From Acidimicrobiales bacterium (GTDB lineage Bacteria; Actinomycetota; Acidimicrobiia; Acidimicrobiales; Aldehydirespiratoraceae), in the NCBI GenBank assembly GCA_041394245.1, contig JAWKIR010000003.1:434001-498000 (forward strand): a stretch of DNA of 64,000 nucleotides, read 5' to 3'. Position 1 is the stretch's first letter; every line of letters begins with the position of its first letter. A program made the position numbers and the translations under genes. This document shows, piece after piece, positions 40,224 through 49,308 of this stretch. A model generated the notes under the pieces. It searched no databases. It was not told where the DNA came from and saw only the letters and a program-made list of their open reading frames with translations.

Positions 40224-42464
40224 CTAGCGCTCGTTGAGCGCCTTGAGCACGTTGGGCGGCGACATCGGCAGGTCGGTCATGCGCACCCCGGTCGCGGCGG
40301 CGATGGCGTTGGCCAACGTCCCGATCGGGGGGACGATGCCCGTCTCTCCCACGCCCCGGACACCGTACGGATGACTCGGGTTGGGGACCTCGACGATGAT
40401 CGTCTCGATCATCGGCAGGTCCGAGGCCACCGGCATGCGGTAGTCGAGGAAGCTGGCGTTCTGCATCGTCCCGTCGCCGGAGAAGATGTACTCCTCGTTG
40501 AGCGCCCAACCGATGCCCTGCGCGGAGCCGCCCTGCATCTGGCCCTCCACATACGACGGGTGGATGGCGGTACCGGCGTCCTGGGCGGCGGTGTAGCGCA
40601 GGATCGTGACCTGACCGGTCTCCTCGTCGACCTTCACGTCGGCGAGATGGGCGGCGAACGACGGGCCGGCGCCCGCCGCGTTGAGCGAGGCGGTCGCGGT
40701 CAGCGGACCGCCCGTCATCTTCGCCGCGCCGGTGATCTCCTTGATCGTCACCGGTTCGGCACCCTCCGACGGCGGTCCCTCGATCACGGCGGCCCCGTCG
40801 ATCCAGGCGACCTGGTCGACGGCGACGCCGCGCATCACCGCGGCGCGCTCCTTCATCTGCTCGATGAGGTCGCGACACGCGTTGACGACGGCCATGCCGG
40901 TGGCGAACGTCGCCCGGCTGCCCTCGGTGATGTCGGTGAAACCGACCGACTCGGTGTCGGCCACGATCGGCGTGATGTGGTGGACGTCGAGCCCGAGTTC
41001 TTCGGCGGCCATCAGCGCCATCGACGCCCGGCTGCCGCCGATGTCGGGGCTGCCCGTGATGACCGTGGCCGTGCCGTCCTCGTTGAGGTTGACCGTGGCG
41101 CTCGACTGCTCACCGATGTTGAACCAGAAGCCGGTGCCGAAACCTCGGCCGGCCCCTTCCGGTATCGGTGAGTTGTAGTGGTCGCTGTTCTTGATGGCCT
41201 GAAGGGTCTCGATGAACCCGATCTTCGGGTGCGGCGCTCCCATGGCGGTCGGGTCGCCCTCGGTCACGGCGTTCTTCAGCCGCAGGTCGATCGGATCCAT
41301 CCCCAGCTCGACGGCGATCTCGTCGACCAGCGTCTCGATCGCGAACGCCGCCTGGGGAGCCGACGGCGCGCGGTACGCGGCCGACTTCGGGGTGTTGTCG
41401 ACCGTGCCGATCGCCATCAGGTCGAGGTTCGGGAACCGGTAGGACGCGATCGACATCGCGCCGGTGAGGGCCGCGTAGCCCTTGGCCGAGCCGTTGCTGT
41501 AGTGCAGGGTGCCCTGGATGGTGGTGAGTTCACCGTCGTTGGTGGCGCCCATCTTGATGTGGATCCTCGACGCGGGCGCCGGACCGGTGGCCCGCAGCAC
41601 CTCTTCCCGGGTCATCACGATCTTGACCGGACGGGCCGCCTTCTGGCTCAGCAGCACGGCGATCGGCTCGAGATAGATGGTGGTCTTGCCACCGAACCCG
41701 CCACCGATCTCGGCCGGCGTGACCTTGATCTTGTCGGTGCCCCAGCCGAGGATCTTGGCGGTCTTGGACCGCACCGCGAAATGTCCCTGCGACGACGCCC
41801 AGATGGTGGCCTTGCCGTCCTGACCGACATCGGCGATGCACGCGTGCGGCTCGATGTAGCCCTGATGCACGGCCTTGGTCGTGAACGTTCGTTCGACGAT
41901 CACGTCGGCCGCCGCGAAACCGGCCTCGACGTCGCCCCGCTGGAACGGCCCGATCGAGGCGATGTTGGACGGCTCGGTGTCGCCGGTGAAGAGCGTGCGG
42001 TTCGTCGAGTTCGCGATCGGCGCGCCGTCGGCGATGGACTCCTCGATGTTCAAGACCGCGGGCAGCACTTCGTATTCGACCTTGACCGCGGCGGCCGCGG
42101 CGCGGGCCTCGGCGAGCGTGGTCGCGGCCACCGCCGCGACGGTGTGGCCGTTGTAGAGCACCTCGTCGCGGGCGATGTTGTTGACCGCCTCGTCGTGAGC
42201 GGGGTCGGTCGGGTCGATCGCGGGGAAGTCGGCGCCGGTGACGACGGCCTTCACGCCGGGCATCGCCTCGGCCGCGCTCGTGTCGATCGACACGATCCGG
42301 GCGTGGGCGTGCGGTGACCGCACCATCACGCCGCGGAGCTGACCGGTGAGATTGAGATCAGCGGCGAATCGGGCCTTGCCGATGACCTTGTCGAGGCCGT
42401 CGTGACGGATCGGTCGGGTGCCGACGTACTTGTACTTTGCGGGGGGGTTCTCGGTGGCAGTCAC
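40224..42464 (-). CDS. molybdenum hydroxylase large subunit (xanthine dehydrogenase family)
   Basis: A 746-residue molybdopterin-binding subunit. Visible are IRHDGLDKVIGKARFAADL at the start, GGGFGGKT, the substrate-side loop SAAYRAPSAPQAAFA, and the active-site Glu in GVGETGIVPP near the end. The loop lacks the AYxCSFR motif of form I CO dehydrogenase, so this is a xanthine/aldehyde/N-heterocycle-type hydroxylase; the substrate is not readable. It hydroxylates with water-derived oxygen at Mo. The GTG at 42464 overlaps the iron-sulfur subunit stop (GTGA). Co-encoded with FAD and [2Fe-2S] subunits. Confidence 0.9.
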   Translation of the reverse strand: MTATENPPAKYKYVGTRPIRHDGLDKVIGKARFAADLNLTGQLRGVMVRSPHAHARIVSIDTSAAEAMPGVKAVVTGADFPAIDPTDPAHDEAVNNIARDEVLYNGHTVAAVAATTLAEARAAAAAVKVEYEVLPAVLNIEESIADGAPIANSTNRTLFTGDTEPSNIASIGPFQRGDVEAGFAAADVIVERTFTTKAVHQGYIEPHACIADVGQDGKATIWASSQGHFAVRSKTAKILGWGTDKIKVTPAEIGGGFGGKTTIYLEPIAVLLSQKAARPVKIVMTREEVLRATGPAPASRIHIKMGATNDGELTTIQGTLHYSNGSAKGYAALTGAMSIASYRFPNLDLMAIGTVDNTPKSAAYRAPSAPQAAFAIETLVDEIAVELGMDPIDLRLKNAVTEGDPTAMGAPHPKIGFIETLQAIKNSDHYNSPIPEGAGRGFGTGFWFNIGEQSSATVNLNEDGTATVITGSPDIGGSRASMALMAAEELGLDVHHITPIVADTESVGFTDITEGSRATFATGMAVVNACRDLIEQMKERAAVMRGVAVDQVAWIDGAAVIEGPPSEGAEPVTIKEITGAAKMTGGPLTATASLNAAGAGPSFAAHLADVKVDEETGQVTILRYTAAQDAGTAIHPSYVEGQMQGGSAQGIGWALNEEYIFSGDGTMQNASFLDYRMPVASDLPMIETIIVEVPNPSHPYGVRGVGETGIVPPIGTLANAIAAATGVRMTDLPMSPPNVLKALNER

Positions 42465-42955
42465 TTGCTGGCTCCGTTGCTGTTCGAGAGTTGTACGGCG
42501 GCTTCCTGCACCGCGTGGATGATCTTGTCGTAGCCGGTGCAGCGGCAGAGGTTGCCCGCGAGGGCGTAGCGGATCTCGGTCTCGGTGGGCGACGGGTTCT
42601 CGTCGAGCAGGACCTTGGCCGCAACCAGAAACCCCGGTGTGCAGATACCACACTGGAGGGCCGCACCCTCGAGGAAGGCCTGCTGCAGGGGATGGAGGTG
42701 GTCACCCTGGGCGATGCCCTCCACCGTGCCGATGCTGCGACCTTCGGCCTCGGGAGCGAACATCAGGCACGAGCATGTGAGTGCGCCGTCGACCGTGATC
42801 GAGCAGGCGCCACAATCGCCGGTACCGCAGCCCTCCTTGAGGCTGGTCAGCCCGAGCTCGTCGCGCAGGGCGTCGAGCAGCGAGGTGTCGTCGTTGGCGA
42901 GGAAGTCGACCTCGTCGCCGTTGACGGTGCAGTGGACGTGCGTTCGATTCATCAT
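42461..42955 (-). CDS. molybdenum hydroxylase [2Fe-2S] subunit
   Basis: A 164-residue two-cluster ferredoxin subunit. The plant-type cluster is seen in CGTGDCGACSITVDG followed by a later Cys (LTCSC), and the second, helical cluster in QCGICTPG and CRCTGY. It passes electrons from the Mo centre to FAD. The first of two adjacent Met codons (42955) overlaps the FAD-subunit stop as ATGA and is used as the start. Confidence 0.95.
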   Translation of the reverse strand: MMNRTHVHCTVNGDEVDFLANDDTSLLDALRDELGLTSLKEGCGTGDCGACSITVDGALTCSCLMFAPEAEGRSIGTVEGIAQGDHLHPLQQAFLEGAALQCGICTPGFLVAAKVLLDENPSPTETEIRYALAGNLCRCTGYDKIIHAVQEAAVQLSNSNGASK

Positions 42956-43818
42956 GCGCGTGCCCTTTCGGCGGCGATGTTGGCAGCTCGCTTGGCGAGT
43001 ACTCCGGCGACCTGACGGCGGTACTCGATGGTCCCGCGCTTGTCGTCGATCGGGTTGCATGCGGCCGACGCCGCGGCGGCGACCGCCTCGAGGGTCGCAG
43101 TGTCGAAGGAACCATCGGTGAGCGTCGACCCGACGAGGGCGGCCTCGGCATCGGGGACCCGGACCACCGTCGGGGCGACCGCACCGAGGGCTACCGTGGC
43201 CGCGGCGCACGTGTCGCCGTCCATGGTGAGCCGCACGGCGGCACCGACGACGGCGATGTCCATCTCGGTGCGGGGGGTGAGGCGAAGGTACGCGTCGGCG
43301 GTGTTGGCCGGCGGCGCATCGACCTGGAACTCGACGACGAACTCGTCGGCGGCCAGCGATGTCTGCCCGGGCCCGGTGACCACGTCCTCGACGGGCACGG
43401 TCCGCTCACCGCCGCTGCCGGCGATGACGGCGCGCACCCCGTTGGCGACGAGCGCGGGGACCGAATCGGCAGCAGGCGAGCCGTTGCACAGGTTGCCGCC
43501 CCAGCTCGAGCGGTTCTGGATCTGATCCGACCCGATCAGTCCGCTGGCCTCGCTCAGCCCCGGGAACGCGGCGGTGAACGCCTCGTTGTGGGTCAACGTC
43601 GAGGTCGGCGTGGCGGCACCGACCGTCCAGGTGCCCCCTGATTCGGTGGCACCGACGAGGCGATCGATCTTCTTGAGGTCGACGATCACCGAGGGCTCCG
43701 GTCGACCGGATCGGATCTGGGGAATCAGATCGGTGGCTCCGGCGAAGACCCGGGCATCGGCGTCGGCCGAGAGCAACCCGACCGCCTCGTCCACCGTTGT
43801 TGGTGCGGCATATTTCAT
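42952..43818 (-). CDS. molybdenum hydroxylase FAD-binding subunit
   Basis: A 288-residue medium subunit of the CO-dehydrogenase/xanthine-dehydrogenase flavoprotein type: KYAAPTTVDEAVGLLSADADARVFAGATDLIPQI (FAD loop AGATDL), QIQNRSSWGGNLCNGSPAADSVPAL (the second FAD motif) and a C-terminal CO_deh_flav_C region with EYRRQVAGVLAKRA. ATG 43818 is chosen over upstream Arg/Ser-rich frame. First gene of the operon FAD, FeS, Mo, MoaD-like; each junction overlaps or nearly overlaps, suggesting fixed stoichiometry. Confidence 0.93.
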   Translation of the reverse strand: MKYAAPTTVDEAVGLLSADADARVFAGATDLIPQIRSGRPEPSVIVDLKKIDRLVGATESGGTWTVGAATPTSTLTHNEAFTAAFPGLSEASGLIGSDQIQNRSSWGGNLCNGSPAADSVPALVANGVRAVIAGSGGERTVPVEDVVTGPGQTSLAADEFVVEFQVDAPPANTADAYLRLTPRTEMDIAVVGAAVRLTMDGDTCAAATVALGAVAPTVVRVPDAEAALVGSTLTDGSFDTATLEAVAAAASAACNPIDDKRGTIEYRRQVAGVLAKRAANIAAERARA

Positions 43819-43838
43819 GCGCGGCAACCTAGTACGCG

Positions 43839-43855
43839 GCAACGCTTCGCGTTGC
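43839..43855 (-). terminator. short hairpin between minus-strand genes
   Basis: GCAACGC-TTC-GCGTTGC, a perfect seven-pair stem with a three-base loop, between the WS/DGAT stop and the next start. No T-tract follows, so the role as terminator is tentative. Confidence 0.5.
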
Positions 43856-43864
43856 AGGCAACGC

Positions 43865-45331
43865 TCAGGGGACCGTGGCCAGCAGTTCGTCGAACGCGGC
43901 GACCACGCAGTGGCGGAAGGCGGCGGGATCGGTGATCGCGACCGGGTCGATGAACAGACCGATGTCGAAGTTGTTGCAGTAGGACAGCGCCGTCGCATTG
44001 CACGGAGTTCCGGCCAGCGGACCCATCGTCACCGAGTACTCGACCTTGGCACCGCCGATGTAGAGCGGGATCGGCGCACCGCGGAGGTTGGATGTGGCGA
44101 GGTCGATCTTGGCGGCCTGACCGCGGGCGGTCCGGGTGACGACAGAGGTCGGCAACAGGTTCACGACGCCGGACAGCGCGGTGAACCCGCCGCTGCGACC
44201 GGCCGCGACGCGGGCCTCGTCGAGCGTCTCGGCGGTGACGGCGAGCCGGTCGGCGATGTCGTGACCGTCGGCCGGGAGCTGCACGAGGACCGGCGTGAAC
44301 GCGTTCCCGCCGGCCTTGTCGTCGGTGCGGGTGCTGAGTACGAACGAGACGTTGAGGGTGTCGAACGTCTCGTCCCGATCGGCGTGGTAGCGCACCGCAG
44401 CGTGCGACATCGCGGCGACGAACGCCGCGTTGATGGTCGTTCCCGCGGCCTTGCTCGCCGCCTTCAACCGGTCGAGGGGCACGGTGACCGCTTCGAGGTG
44501 ACGGTGTCGGGAGCGTTCACGCCACAGCGGCGCGCCCTCACCCTCCTCGATGCTGTGGGTCAGCTGCTCGGCCGTCTCGGTCACCATGGCGGTGACATGG
44601 CCGAGCTTCTCGCCGATGCGTCCTGGGTCGGCCGGCCAGATCGCGATCTCGCCGGCGGCGCGGCGAGCCGTGCCCCCGAGCCGCCGGGCGAGGTGACCGA
44701 AGGATGCCGCCGTCGCGGCGGCCAGACTCGGCCCCAGATCGCCTCCCAACTCCTTGTTGCGATGGGAGGCCGCGGCGCGTGCGACGATCCCCTCGAGGTC
44801 GATCTCGGGGGCGCGGGGGACGTCTCGCTCGATGTCTTGGAACATCTCGGCGATGCGCAGCTGGCCGATTCCGTCGGAGATCGCGTGGTGCATCATCGAC
44901 CAGAGCGCTCCCTGGCCCGACTCGAGACCCTCGATCACGATCATCCGCCACAGGGGACGGGTGCGATCGAAGGGCTCCATGTAGAGCTGCGCGGCGAGGT
45001 CGAACAGTTGACGTTGTGTCCCCGGCGCCGCGAGGGTCATCACCCGGAAGTGACTGTTGAAGTCGAACTCGGGGTCGGGCACCCAGGCCGGTGTCGACAG
45101 GCGACCGAGGCCGGGCTGCACCCGCTGGGTGAATCGGGGGAGCTCCGACACGGCGACGCGCATGCGGGCCCGCAGCATGTCGACGTCGATCGGACGGTCG
45201 AAGACGAACAACCCGCCGCCACTCGGATTGAGCCACGGATCCTTCTCGATGTTCCACATGAGCGCTTCGTGCTCGGACATGCGGTCGTTCATGTCGAGCT
45301 CGCGGGCGGGCTGGGTGGTGTCACTCATCAT
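43865..45331 (-). CDS. wax ester synthase / diacylglycerol acyltransferase (WS/DGAT)
   Basis: A 488-residue acyltransferase with the active-site HHxxxDG motif in MMHHAISDGIG (~residue 140). It has the typical start (MSEHEALMWNIEKDPWLNPSGGGLFVFD), PLWRMIVIEG, and the C-terminal NLRGAPIPLYIGGA and CNNFDIGLFID patterns. It makes triacylglycerol or wax esters from acyl-CoA, a common storage path in actinobacteria. The first of two Met codons overlaps the stop of the HAD-acyltransferase gene as ATGA, so both act in lipid assembly. Confidence 0.9.
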   Translation of the reverse strand: MMSDTTQPARELDMNDRMSEHEALMWNIEKDPWLNPSGGGLFVFDRPIDVDMLRARMRVAVSELPRFTQRVQPGLGRLSTPAWVPDPEFDFNSHFRVMTLAAPGTQRQLFDLAAQLYMEPFDRTRPLWRMIVIEGLESGQGALWSMMHHAISDGIGQLRIAEMFQDIERDVPRAPEIDLEGIVARAAASHRNKELGGDLGPSLAAATAASFGHLARRLGGTARRAAGEIAIWPADPGRIGEKLGHVTAMVTETAEQLTHSIEEGEGAPLWRERSRHRHLEAVTVPLDRLKAASKAAGTTINAAFVAAMSHAAVRYHADRDETFDTLNVSFVLSTRTDDKAGGNAFTPVLVQLPADGHDIADRLAVTAETLDEARVAAGRSGGFTALSGVVNLLPTSVVTRTARGQAAKIDLATSNLRGAPIPLYIGGAKVEYSVTMGPLAGTPCNATALSYCNNFDIGLFIDPVAITDPAAFRHCVVAAFDELLATVP

Positions 45332-46761
45332 GCACTCGTGTCGGTTCCGGGCCGCCGATCGGCCTCCGCGTCGGGGTCGCCCGCATAGCCGGGCGGAAAC
45401 GTGAGGGCCAGCTCCTCGGGAGTCGGCACCTTGTGCTCGCGGGCCTCGTCGGGCAGGAGATCGACGATGGCCGCCATGATCGCCTTCGTGTCGGCATCTG
45501 GATCCTCGAGCCCGAGCTCCACGGGACGACCGACGGTCACCGTCACGAGCGGCCGGGCGCCGACGGGCAGTTTCGGCATCCGCGCGCTCCGGGGCCAGAC
45601 CTTCTCGGTGCCCCAGAGGCCGATCGGGATCACGGGCGCCCCGGTCATCGCGGCCAGCCGGGCGGCCCCCCATCGTCCTTTCAGTTCGGGATCGAAGAAC
45701 GCCGGACCCCGGGGGATGGTGCCCTCCGGCGCGAGCATCAGCACTTCACCGCCGCGCAGCGCCTCGGCGGCCGCCTCCAATGGTTCGTCGGAGCCGGTGC
45801 CCCGATCGACCCGGACACCGCCGATTCCGCGGGCCAGGCGCCCGATGACGGGGACGTCGAACACTTCCTTCTTGCCGAGGCTGCGCACACTGCGGTGGGC
45901 CTTCGCGGCGAGCAGTGCCATGGCGGTCGGGTCGAAGTAGCTGCGGTGGTTGAAGACGAGGATCGCCGGGCCCTCGGCGGGAACGTGCTCGACGCCGGTG
46001 AACTCGAACCGCGCGAACGGCTGGAACTCCTCACGCAGGAACGGGCGACCCCATTCCTGCAGCTCACGACCGGCGACCTTGATCACCCCGTCGAGCTTGT
46101 CGAAGTGGCGCGTCGGCCAACCCTTGAGGGCGGCGACACCCTGGAGTCGGAGATCGGGGTTGACCGCGACGGGATGGCCGACCATCTCGAGCATCGAGGA
46201 GTCGAAGTAGCTGTCGCTGTAGGCGTAGCTCCGGTCGAGGGCCACGTCGTTTGCGGCGGCCCATGCTCGCACCGCATCGGCCTTCGCCCGCCCCCACACG
46301 AAGGGACCGACGGTCTCACCGGTGTAGGCGCCGCCCTCCGACGCCCACTTCGTCGCGACGACGGCGTCGAACCCGAGTTGCTCGGCGAGCGGGGCGACCC
46401 AGGGCTCCGGCGACGTGGTCGCCAGCACGAGGAGTCGACCGGCCTGCCGATGCTCGTCGATCGTCAGACGGGCGAACGGAAGGATGAGCTCCGCGTCGAT
46501 CTCGGCCGCAGCAGCGGTCGCGGCCCGATGCACCGTCTCGACCGGCCACCCCTTCGACGTGCGGGCGCCGAGCTTCGCCGGCTGCATCATCACCCAGCTC
46601 TCACCGAACTGTTCGTAGAACTTGAGGAAGGCGTCGGCGATCGGGAGATCCGGGATCGAGCCGAGCCCGGCCTCGCTCAGGTGGCGCTGGAAGACGACCG
46701 CGGACGACGAGGCGATGAGTGTGCGATCGAGATCGAAGACGGCTGCTGCGGATCGGGCCAT
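45328..46761 (-). CDS. HAD phosphatase / lysophospholipid acyltransferase fusion
   Basis: A 477-residue bifunctional protein. Residues 1-~220 are a HAD-IB phosphatase (FDLDRTLI nucleophile Asp; SYAYSDSYFDSSML late acidic motif), related to phosphoserine and phosphatidic-acid-type phosphatases. Residues ~250-430 are a PlsC acyltransferase with NHRSYFD (NHx4D) and APEGTIPRG. Such fusions can acylate lysophosphatidate and then remove phosphate, giving diacylglycerol. That fits the DGAT overlapping downstream, which uses diacylglycerol. The reaction order is inferred. Confidence 0.88.
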   Translation of the reverse strand: MARSAAAVFDLDRTLIASSSAVVFQRHLSEAGLGSIPDLPIADAFLKFYEQFGESWVMMQPAKLGARTSKGWPVETVHRAATAAAAEIDAELILPFARLTIDEHRQAGRLLVLATTSPEPWVAPLAEQLGFDAVVATKWASEGGAYTGETVGPFVWGRAKADAVRAWAAANDVALDRSYAYSDSYFDSSMLEMVGHPVAVNPDLRLQGVAALKGWPTRHFDKLDGVIKVAGRELQEWGRPFLREEFQPFARFEFTGVEHVPAEGPAILVFNHRSYFDPTAMALLAAKAHRSVRSLGKKEVFDVPVIGRLARGIGGVRVDRGTGSDEPLEAAAEALRGGEVLMLAPEGTIPRGPAFFDPELKGRWGAARLAAMTGAPVIPIGLWGTEKVWPRSARMPKLPVGARPLVTVTVGRPVELGLEDPDADTKAIMAAIVDLLPDEAREHKVPTPEELALTFPPGYAGDPDAEADRRPGTDTSA

Positions 46762-46869
46762 GAGAACTCCAGGGGGGCCGGGACGACAACCCTAATGTCA
46801 GCAACCGGGATCGGCGTCTCGTCGTCGGTGTCGGCCGGGACACCGCCGACCCGGCCGCCGACCTCTCAC

Positions 46870-46875
46870 TAGAGT
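46870..46875 (+). promoter_or_regulatory. -10 box (TAGAGT) of a likely leaderless gene
   Basis: TANNNT hexamer seven bases before the ATG at 46883; no Shine-Dalgarno between. Confidence 0.45.
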
Positions 46876-46882
46876 CGCGCCC

Positions 46883-47815
46883 ATGACCGAGCACGCCCCC
46901 GATCCCGACTGGTCGACTCTCGACCGACCCGACGCCACCATCGAATGGTGCCGGTGGCCCCGCCCGAGCGCGCCGATCGGCCGGATCCTCGTCGCCCACG
47001 GCGCCAACGAACACGCGGCCCGCTACGGCCGCTTCGCCGCGATCGCCCGCGAGGCGGGCTGGGAGGTGTGCGGCGTGGACCATCGTGGGCACGGCCGCAC
47101 GGCCGACGAACACGGCGCGTTCGGCGTGGCCCGGCCGGGAGGCTGGGAGGCCATGGTCGACGACCTGATCGCGCTCGCCGATCATCTCGACGACGAACTA
47201 CCGCTCGTGCTGTTCGGCCACAGCATGGGATCACTGCTCGCACAACGGGTCATCCAGCTGGCCGGTGACCGTTTCGCCGGTGTGATCCTCTCGGGCACGT
47301 CCGGGAATCTCGATGGCGCCGCCGAACTCGAAGCCATCCTCCTCGCGGTCGAAGAGGCCGAGGGCGCCGATCAGCCGTCGGCGCTCTTCGCGGGGATGTT
47401 CGCCGGATTCAACGAAACGTTCGCGGCGACCACCTCCGAGCCGACCGGTTTCGAGTGGCTGAGCCGCGACGCCGACGAGGTGGCGATCTATGTCGCCGAC
47501 CCCTGGTGCGGCGGCGATCTCAGCAACGGTTTCGTGACCGACATGATCCGCGGCATGGCCACGATGTGGGATCCCGCCGCCGAGGCGATGATCCCCCGGA
47601 CGCTCCCCGTGCTGTTCATCGCCGGCGATCAGGATCCGGTGGGCGGATTCGGCGAGTCGGTCCGGGCCCTCCACGACCGCTATGGCGCCGACGGCATCGG
47701 CCCGTTGGTGCTCCGGCTCTACCCGGACGCCCGTCACGAACTGCTCAACGAGACGAACCGCGACGAGGTGCACGCCGATCTGCTCGACTGGCTCGGCGAC
47801 CTGAACGGCCGCTGA
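46883..47815 (+). CDS. alpha/beta hydrolase, monoacylglycerol-lipase-like
   Basis: A 310-residue serine hydrolase. It has HGANEHAARYGRFA (the 'HGxxEHxxRY' motif of monoglyceride lipases), DHRGHGRT, the nucleophile GHSMGS, and a C-terminal ARHELLNE His with an Asp in GDQDPVGG. It probably cleaves monoacylglycerol or a related ester and feeds the nearby fatty-acid ligase. No signal peptide is visible. It is the first gene of a plus-strand lipid operon that diverges from the HAD-acyltransferase/DGAT pair. Confidence 0.88.
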   Translation: MTEHAPDPDWSTLDRPDATIEWCRWPRPSAPIGRILVAHGANEHAARYGRFAAIAREAGWEVCGVDHRGHGRTADEHGAFGVARPGGWEAMVDDLIALADHLDDELPLVLFGHSMGSLLAQRVIQLAGDRFAGVILSGTSGNLDGAAELEAILLAVEEAEGADQPSALFAGMFAGFNETFAATTSEPTGFEWLSRDADEVAIYVADPWCGGDLSNGFVTDMIRGMATMWDPAAEAMIPRTLPVLFIAGDQDPVGGFGESVRALHDRYGADGIGPLVLRLYPDARHELLNETNRDEVHADLLDWLGDLNGR

Positions 47816-47834
47816 CAACCTCCGTCGAGACGTC

Positions 47835-47840
47835 TACAGT
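47835..47840 (+). promoter_or_regulatory. -10 box (TACAGT) of a likely leaderless gene
   Basis: TANNNT hexamer eight bases before the GTG at 47849. It may give the acyl-CoA ligase its own start within the operon. Confidence 0.4.
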
Positions 47841-47848
47841 CGCCGCCA

Positions 47849-49303
47849 GTGACGCTCGCAGACCTCCTCGACCCGCAGCCCGACGACGCGATCGCCCTGA
47901 TCGACGATGGACGGGAGACCACCTACGCCGAGCTCCGCGAGCTGGTCGCGCGCACCCGCGCCGGTCTGGTCGCCGCCGGCGTCGAGCCGCACGACCGGGT
48001 CGCTGTGCTGTGCACCAACACCCGGGCCGCCGTCGTCGGCATCCTCGCCGCGACCTCCGCGGGAATGGTGGCCGTTCTGCTCGATCCGAGCAACCCGGTG
48101 CCCGAGCTCCGCCACGAGATCGACGCGGTCGGCGCGTCCCTCGTGCTCACCGGCACCCCGCTCTCGGATGATCTGCATCCCCGGATCGCCGCGCCGGCCG
48201 GCGCAGCGGTCGTCGGGGTCGACCCCCTCCCCGAGGGTCCCGCGGTCGCGGCGGCATCGTCGGCCCCCGACGACCTGGCCGTCATGCTCTTCACGAGTGG
48301 CACAGCCGGCTCGCCGAAGGCGGCGATGCTCAGCCACCACAACCTGATCTCGAGCCAGGACTCCATCCTGGCGACCGACGAGGCGGCGCTCGACGCGAAC
48401 TCCGTGGTGCTCGCCACCATCCCGATCGCCCACATCTACGGCCTCAACATCTCGTTGCTCACCACCTTGCGGGCCGGCGGCACCGTCGTGCTCTCCGACG
48501 GCTTCTCACCGCAGCGCTGCGTCGAGCTCATCGCCGCCCACGGCGTCAACCGCTTCGCCGGTGTCCCCCCGATGTGGAGGTCTCTGATCGACAGCGACGC
48601 GCCGGATGACGCGTTCGCGGGGGTCACCCGCATCGCCTCAGGCGCATCGGCGCTGCACCCCCGGCTGTGGACGGAGTTCAAGGAACGGTTCGGCGTCGAG
48701 CTCCTCGAGGGCTACGGGCTCACCGAGACCTGCGCGACCGTCACCACCCACATCGGCATCCCCGTCCGACCGGGCACGGTCGGCAAGCCGGTGCCGGGGG
48801 TCGAGGTCGTGGTCGTCGATTCCGACGGGCACGAGGTCCCGTTCGACGACTCGGGCGAGATCAAGGTGCGCGGCCCCGGGGTGTTCCTCGGCTACTGGGA
48901 GAACGAGGAGGCGACCAAGGCCGTGCTCGACGACGACGGCTGGCTCTCGACCCGCGACATCGGCGTGTTCTCCGAAGACGGCTACCTGGCCCTCGTCGAC
49001 CGGGCCAAGGACCTGATCATCGTGTCGGGCTTCAACGTCTACCCGTTCGAGGTCGAGACCGTCCTCGTGCAGCACCCCAAGGTCGAACAGACCGTGGTCA
49101 TCGGCCGCGACGACGAACGACGCGGCGAACGGGTCGTCGCGTTCGTCACGGTGCCCGATGGTTCACCGCCTCCCGAACTCGACGAGCTCGTCGCCTTCTG
49201 TCGCGAGCGGCTGGCCCGCTACAAGTGCCCGACCGAGTTGGAGATCGTCACCGAGCTCCCGATCGGCACCACCGGCAAGGCCCAGCGCAGGAAGCTGAGC
49301 TGA
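47849..49303 (+). CDS. AMP-dependent acyl-CoA synthetase/ligase
   Basis: A 484-residue ANL-family enzyme. The P-loop is FTSGTAGSPKAAMLSH, followed by YGLTETCA, the hinge region DRAKDLIIVSGFNVYP, and the C-terminal catalytic Lys in GTTGKAQRRKL. It activates a carboxylic acid, probably a fatty acid, to the CoA thioester through an adenylate. It lies between a lipase and an acyltransferase, so it may recycle released fatty acids. The GTG at 47849 begins VTLADLLDPQPDD. Confidence 0.92.
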   Translation: MTLADLLDPQPDDAIALIDDGRETTYAELRELVARTRAGLVAAGVEPHDRVAVLCTNTRAAVVGILAATSAGMVAVLLDPSNPVPELRHEIDAVGASLVLTGTPLSDDLHPRIAAPAGAAVVGVDPLPEGPAVAAASSAPDDLAVMLFTSGTAGSPKAAMLSHHNLISSQDSILATDEAALDANSVVLATIPIAHIYGLNISLLTTLRAGGTVVLSDGFSPQRCVELIAAHGVNRFAGVPPMWRSLIDSDAPDDAFAGVTRIASGASALHPRLWTEFKERFGVELLEGYGLTETCATVTTHIGIPVRPGTVGKPVPGVEVVVVDSDGHEVPFDDSGEIKVRGPGVFLGYWENEEATKAVLDDDGWLSTRDIGVFSEDGYLALVDRAKDLIIVSGFNVYPFEVETVLVQHPKVEQTVVIGRDDERRGERVVAFVTVPDGSPPPELDELVAFCRERLARYKCPTELEIVTELPIGTTGKAQRRKLS

Positions 49304-49308
49304 TCGAC

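Noticed and set aside
40224..43818. Form I CO dehydrogenase (coxMSL)
   Set aside because: Gene order fits, but the large subunit lacks the AYxCSFR active-site loop.
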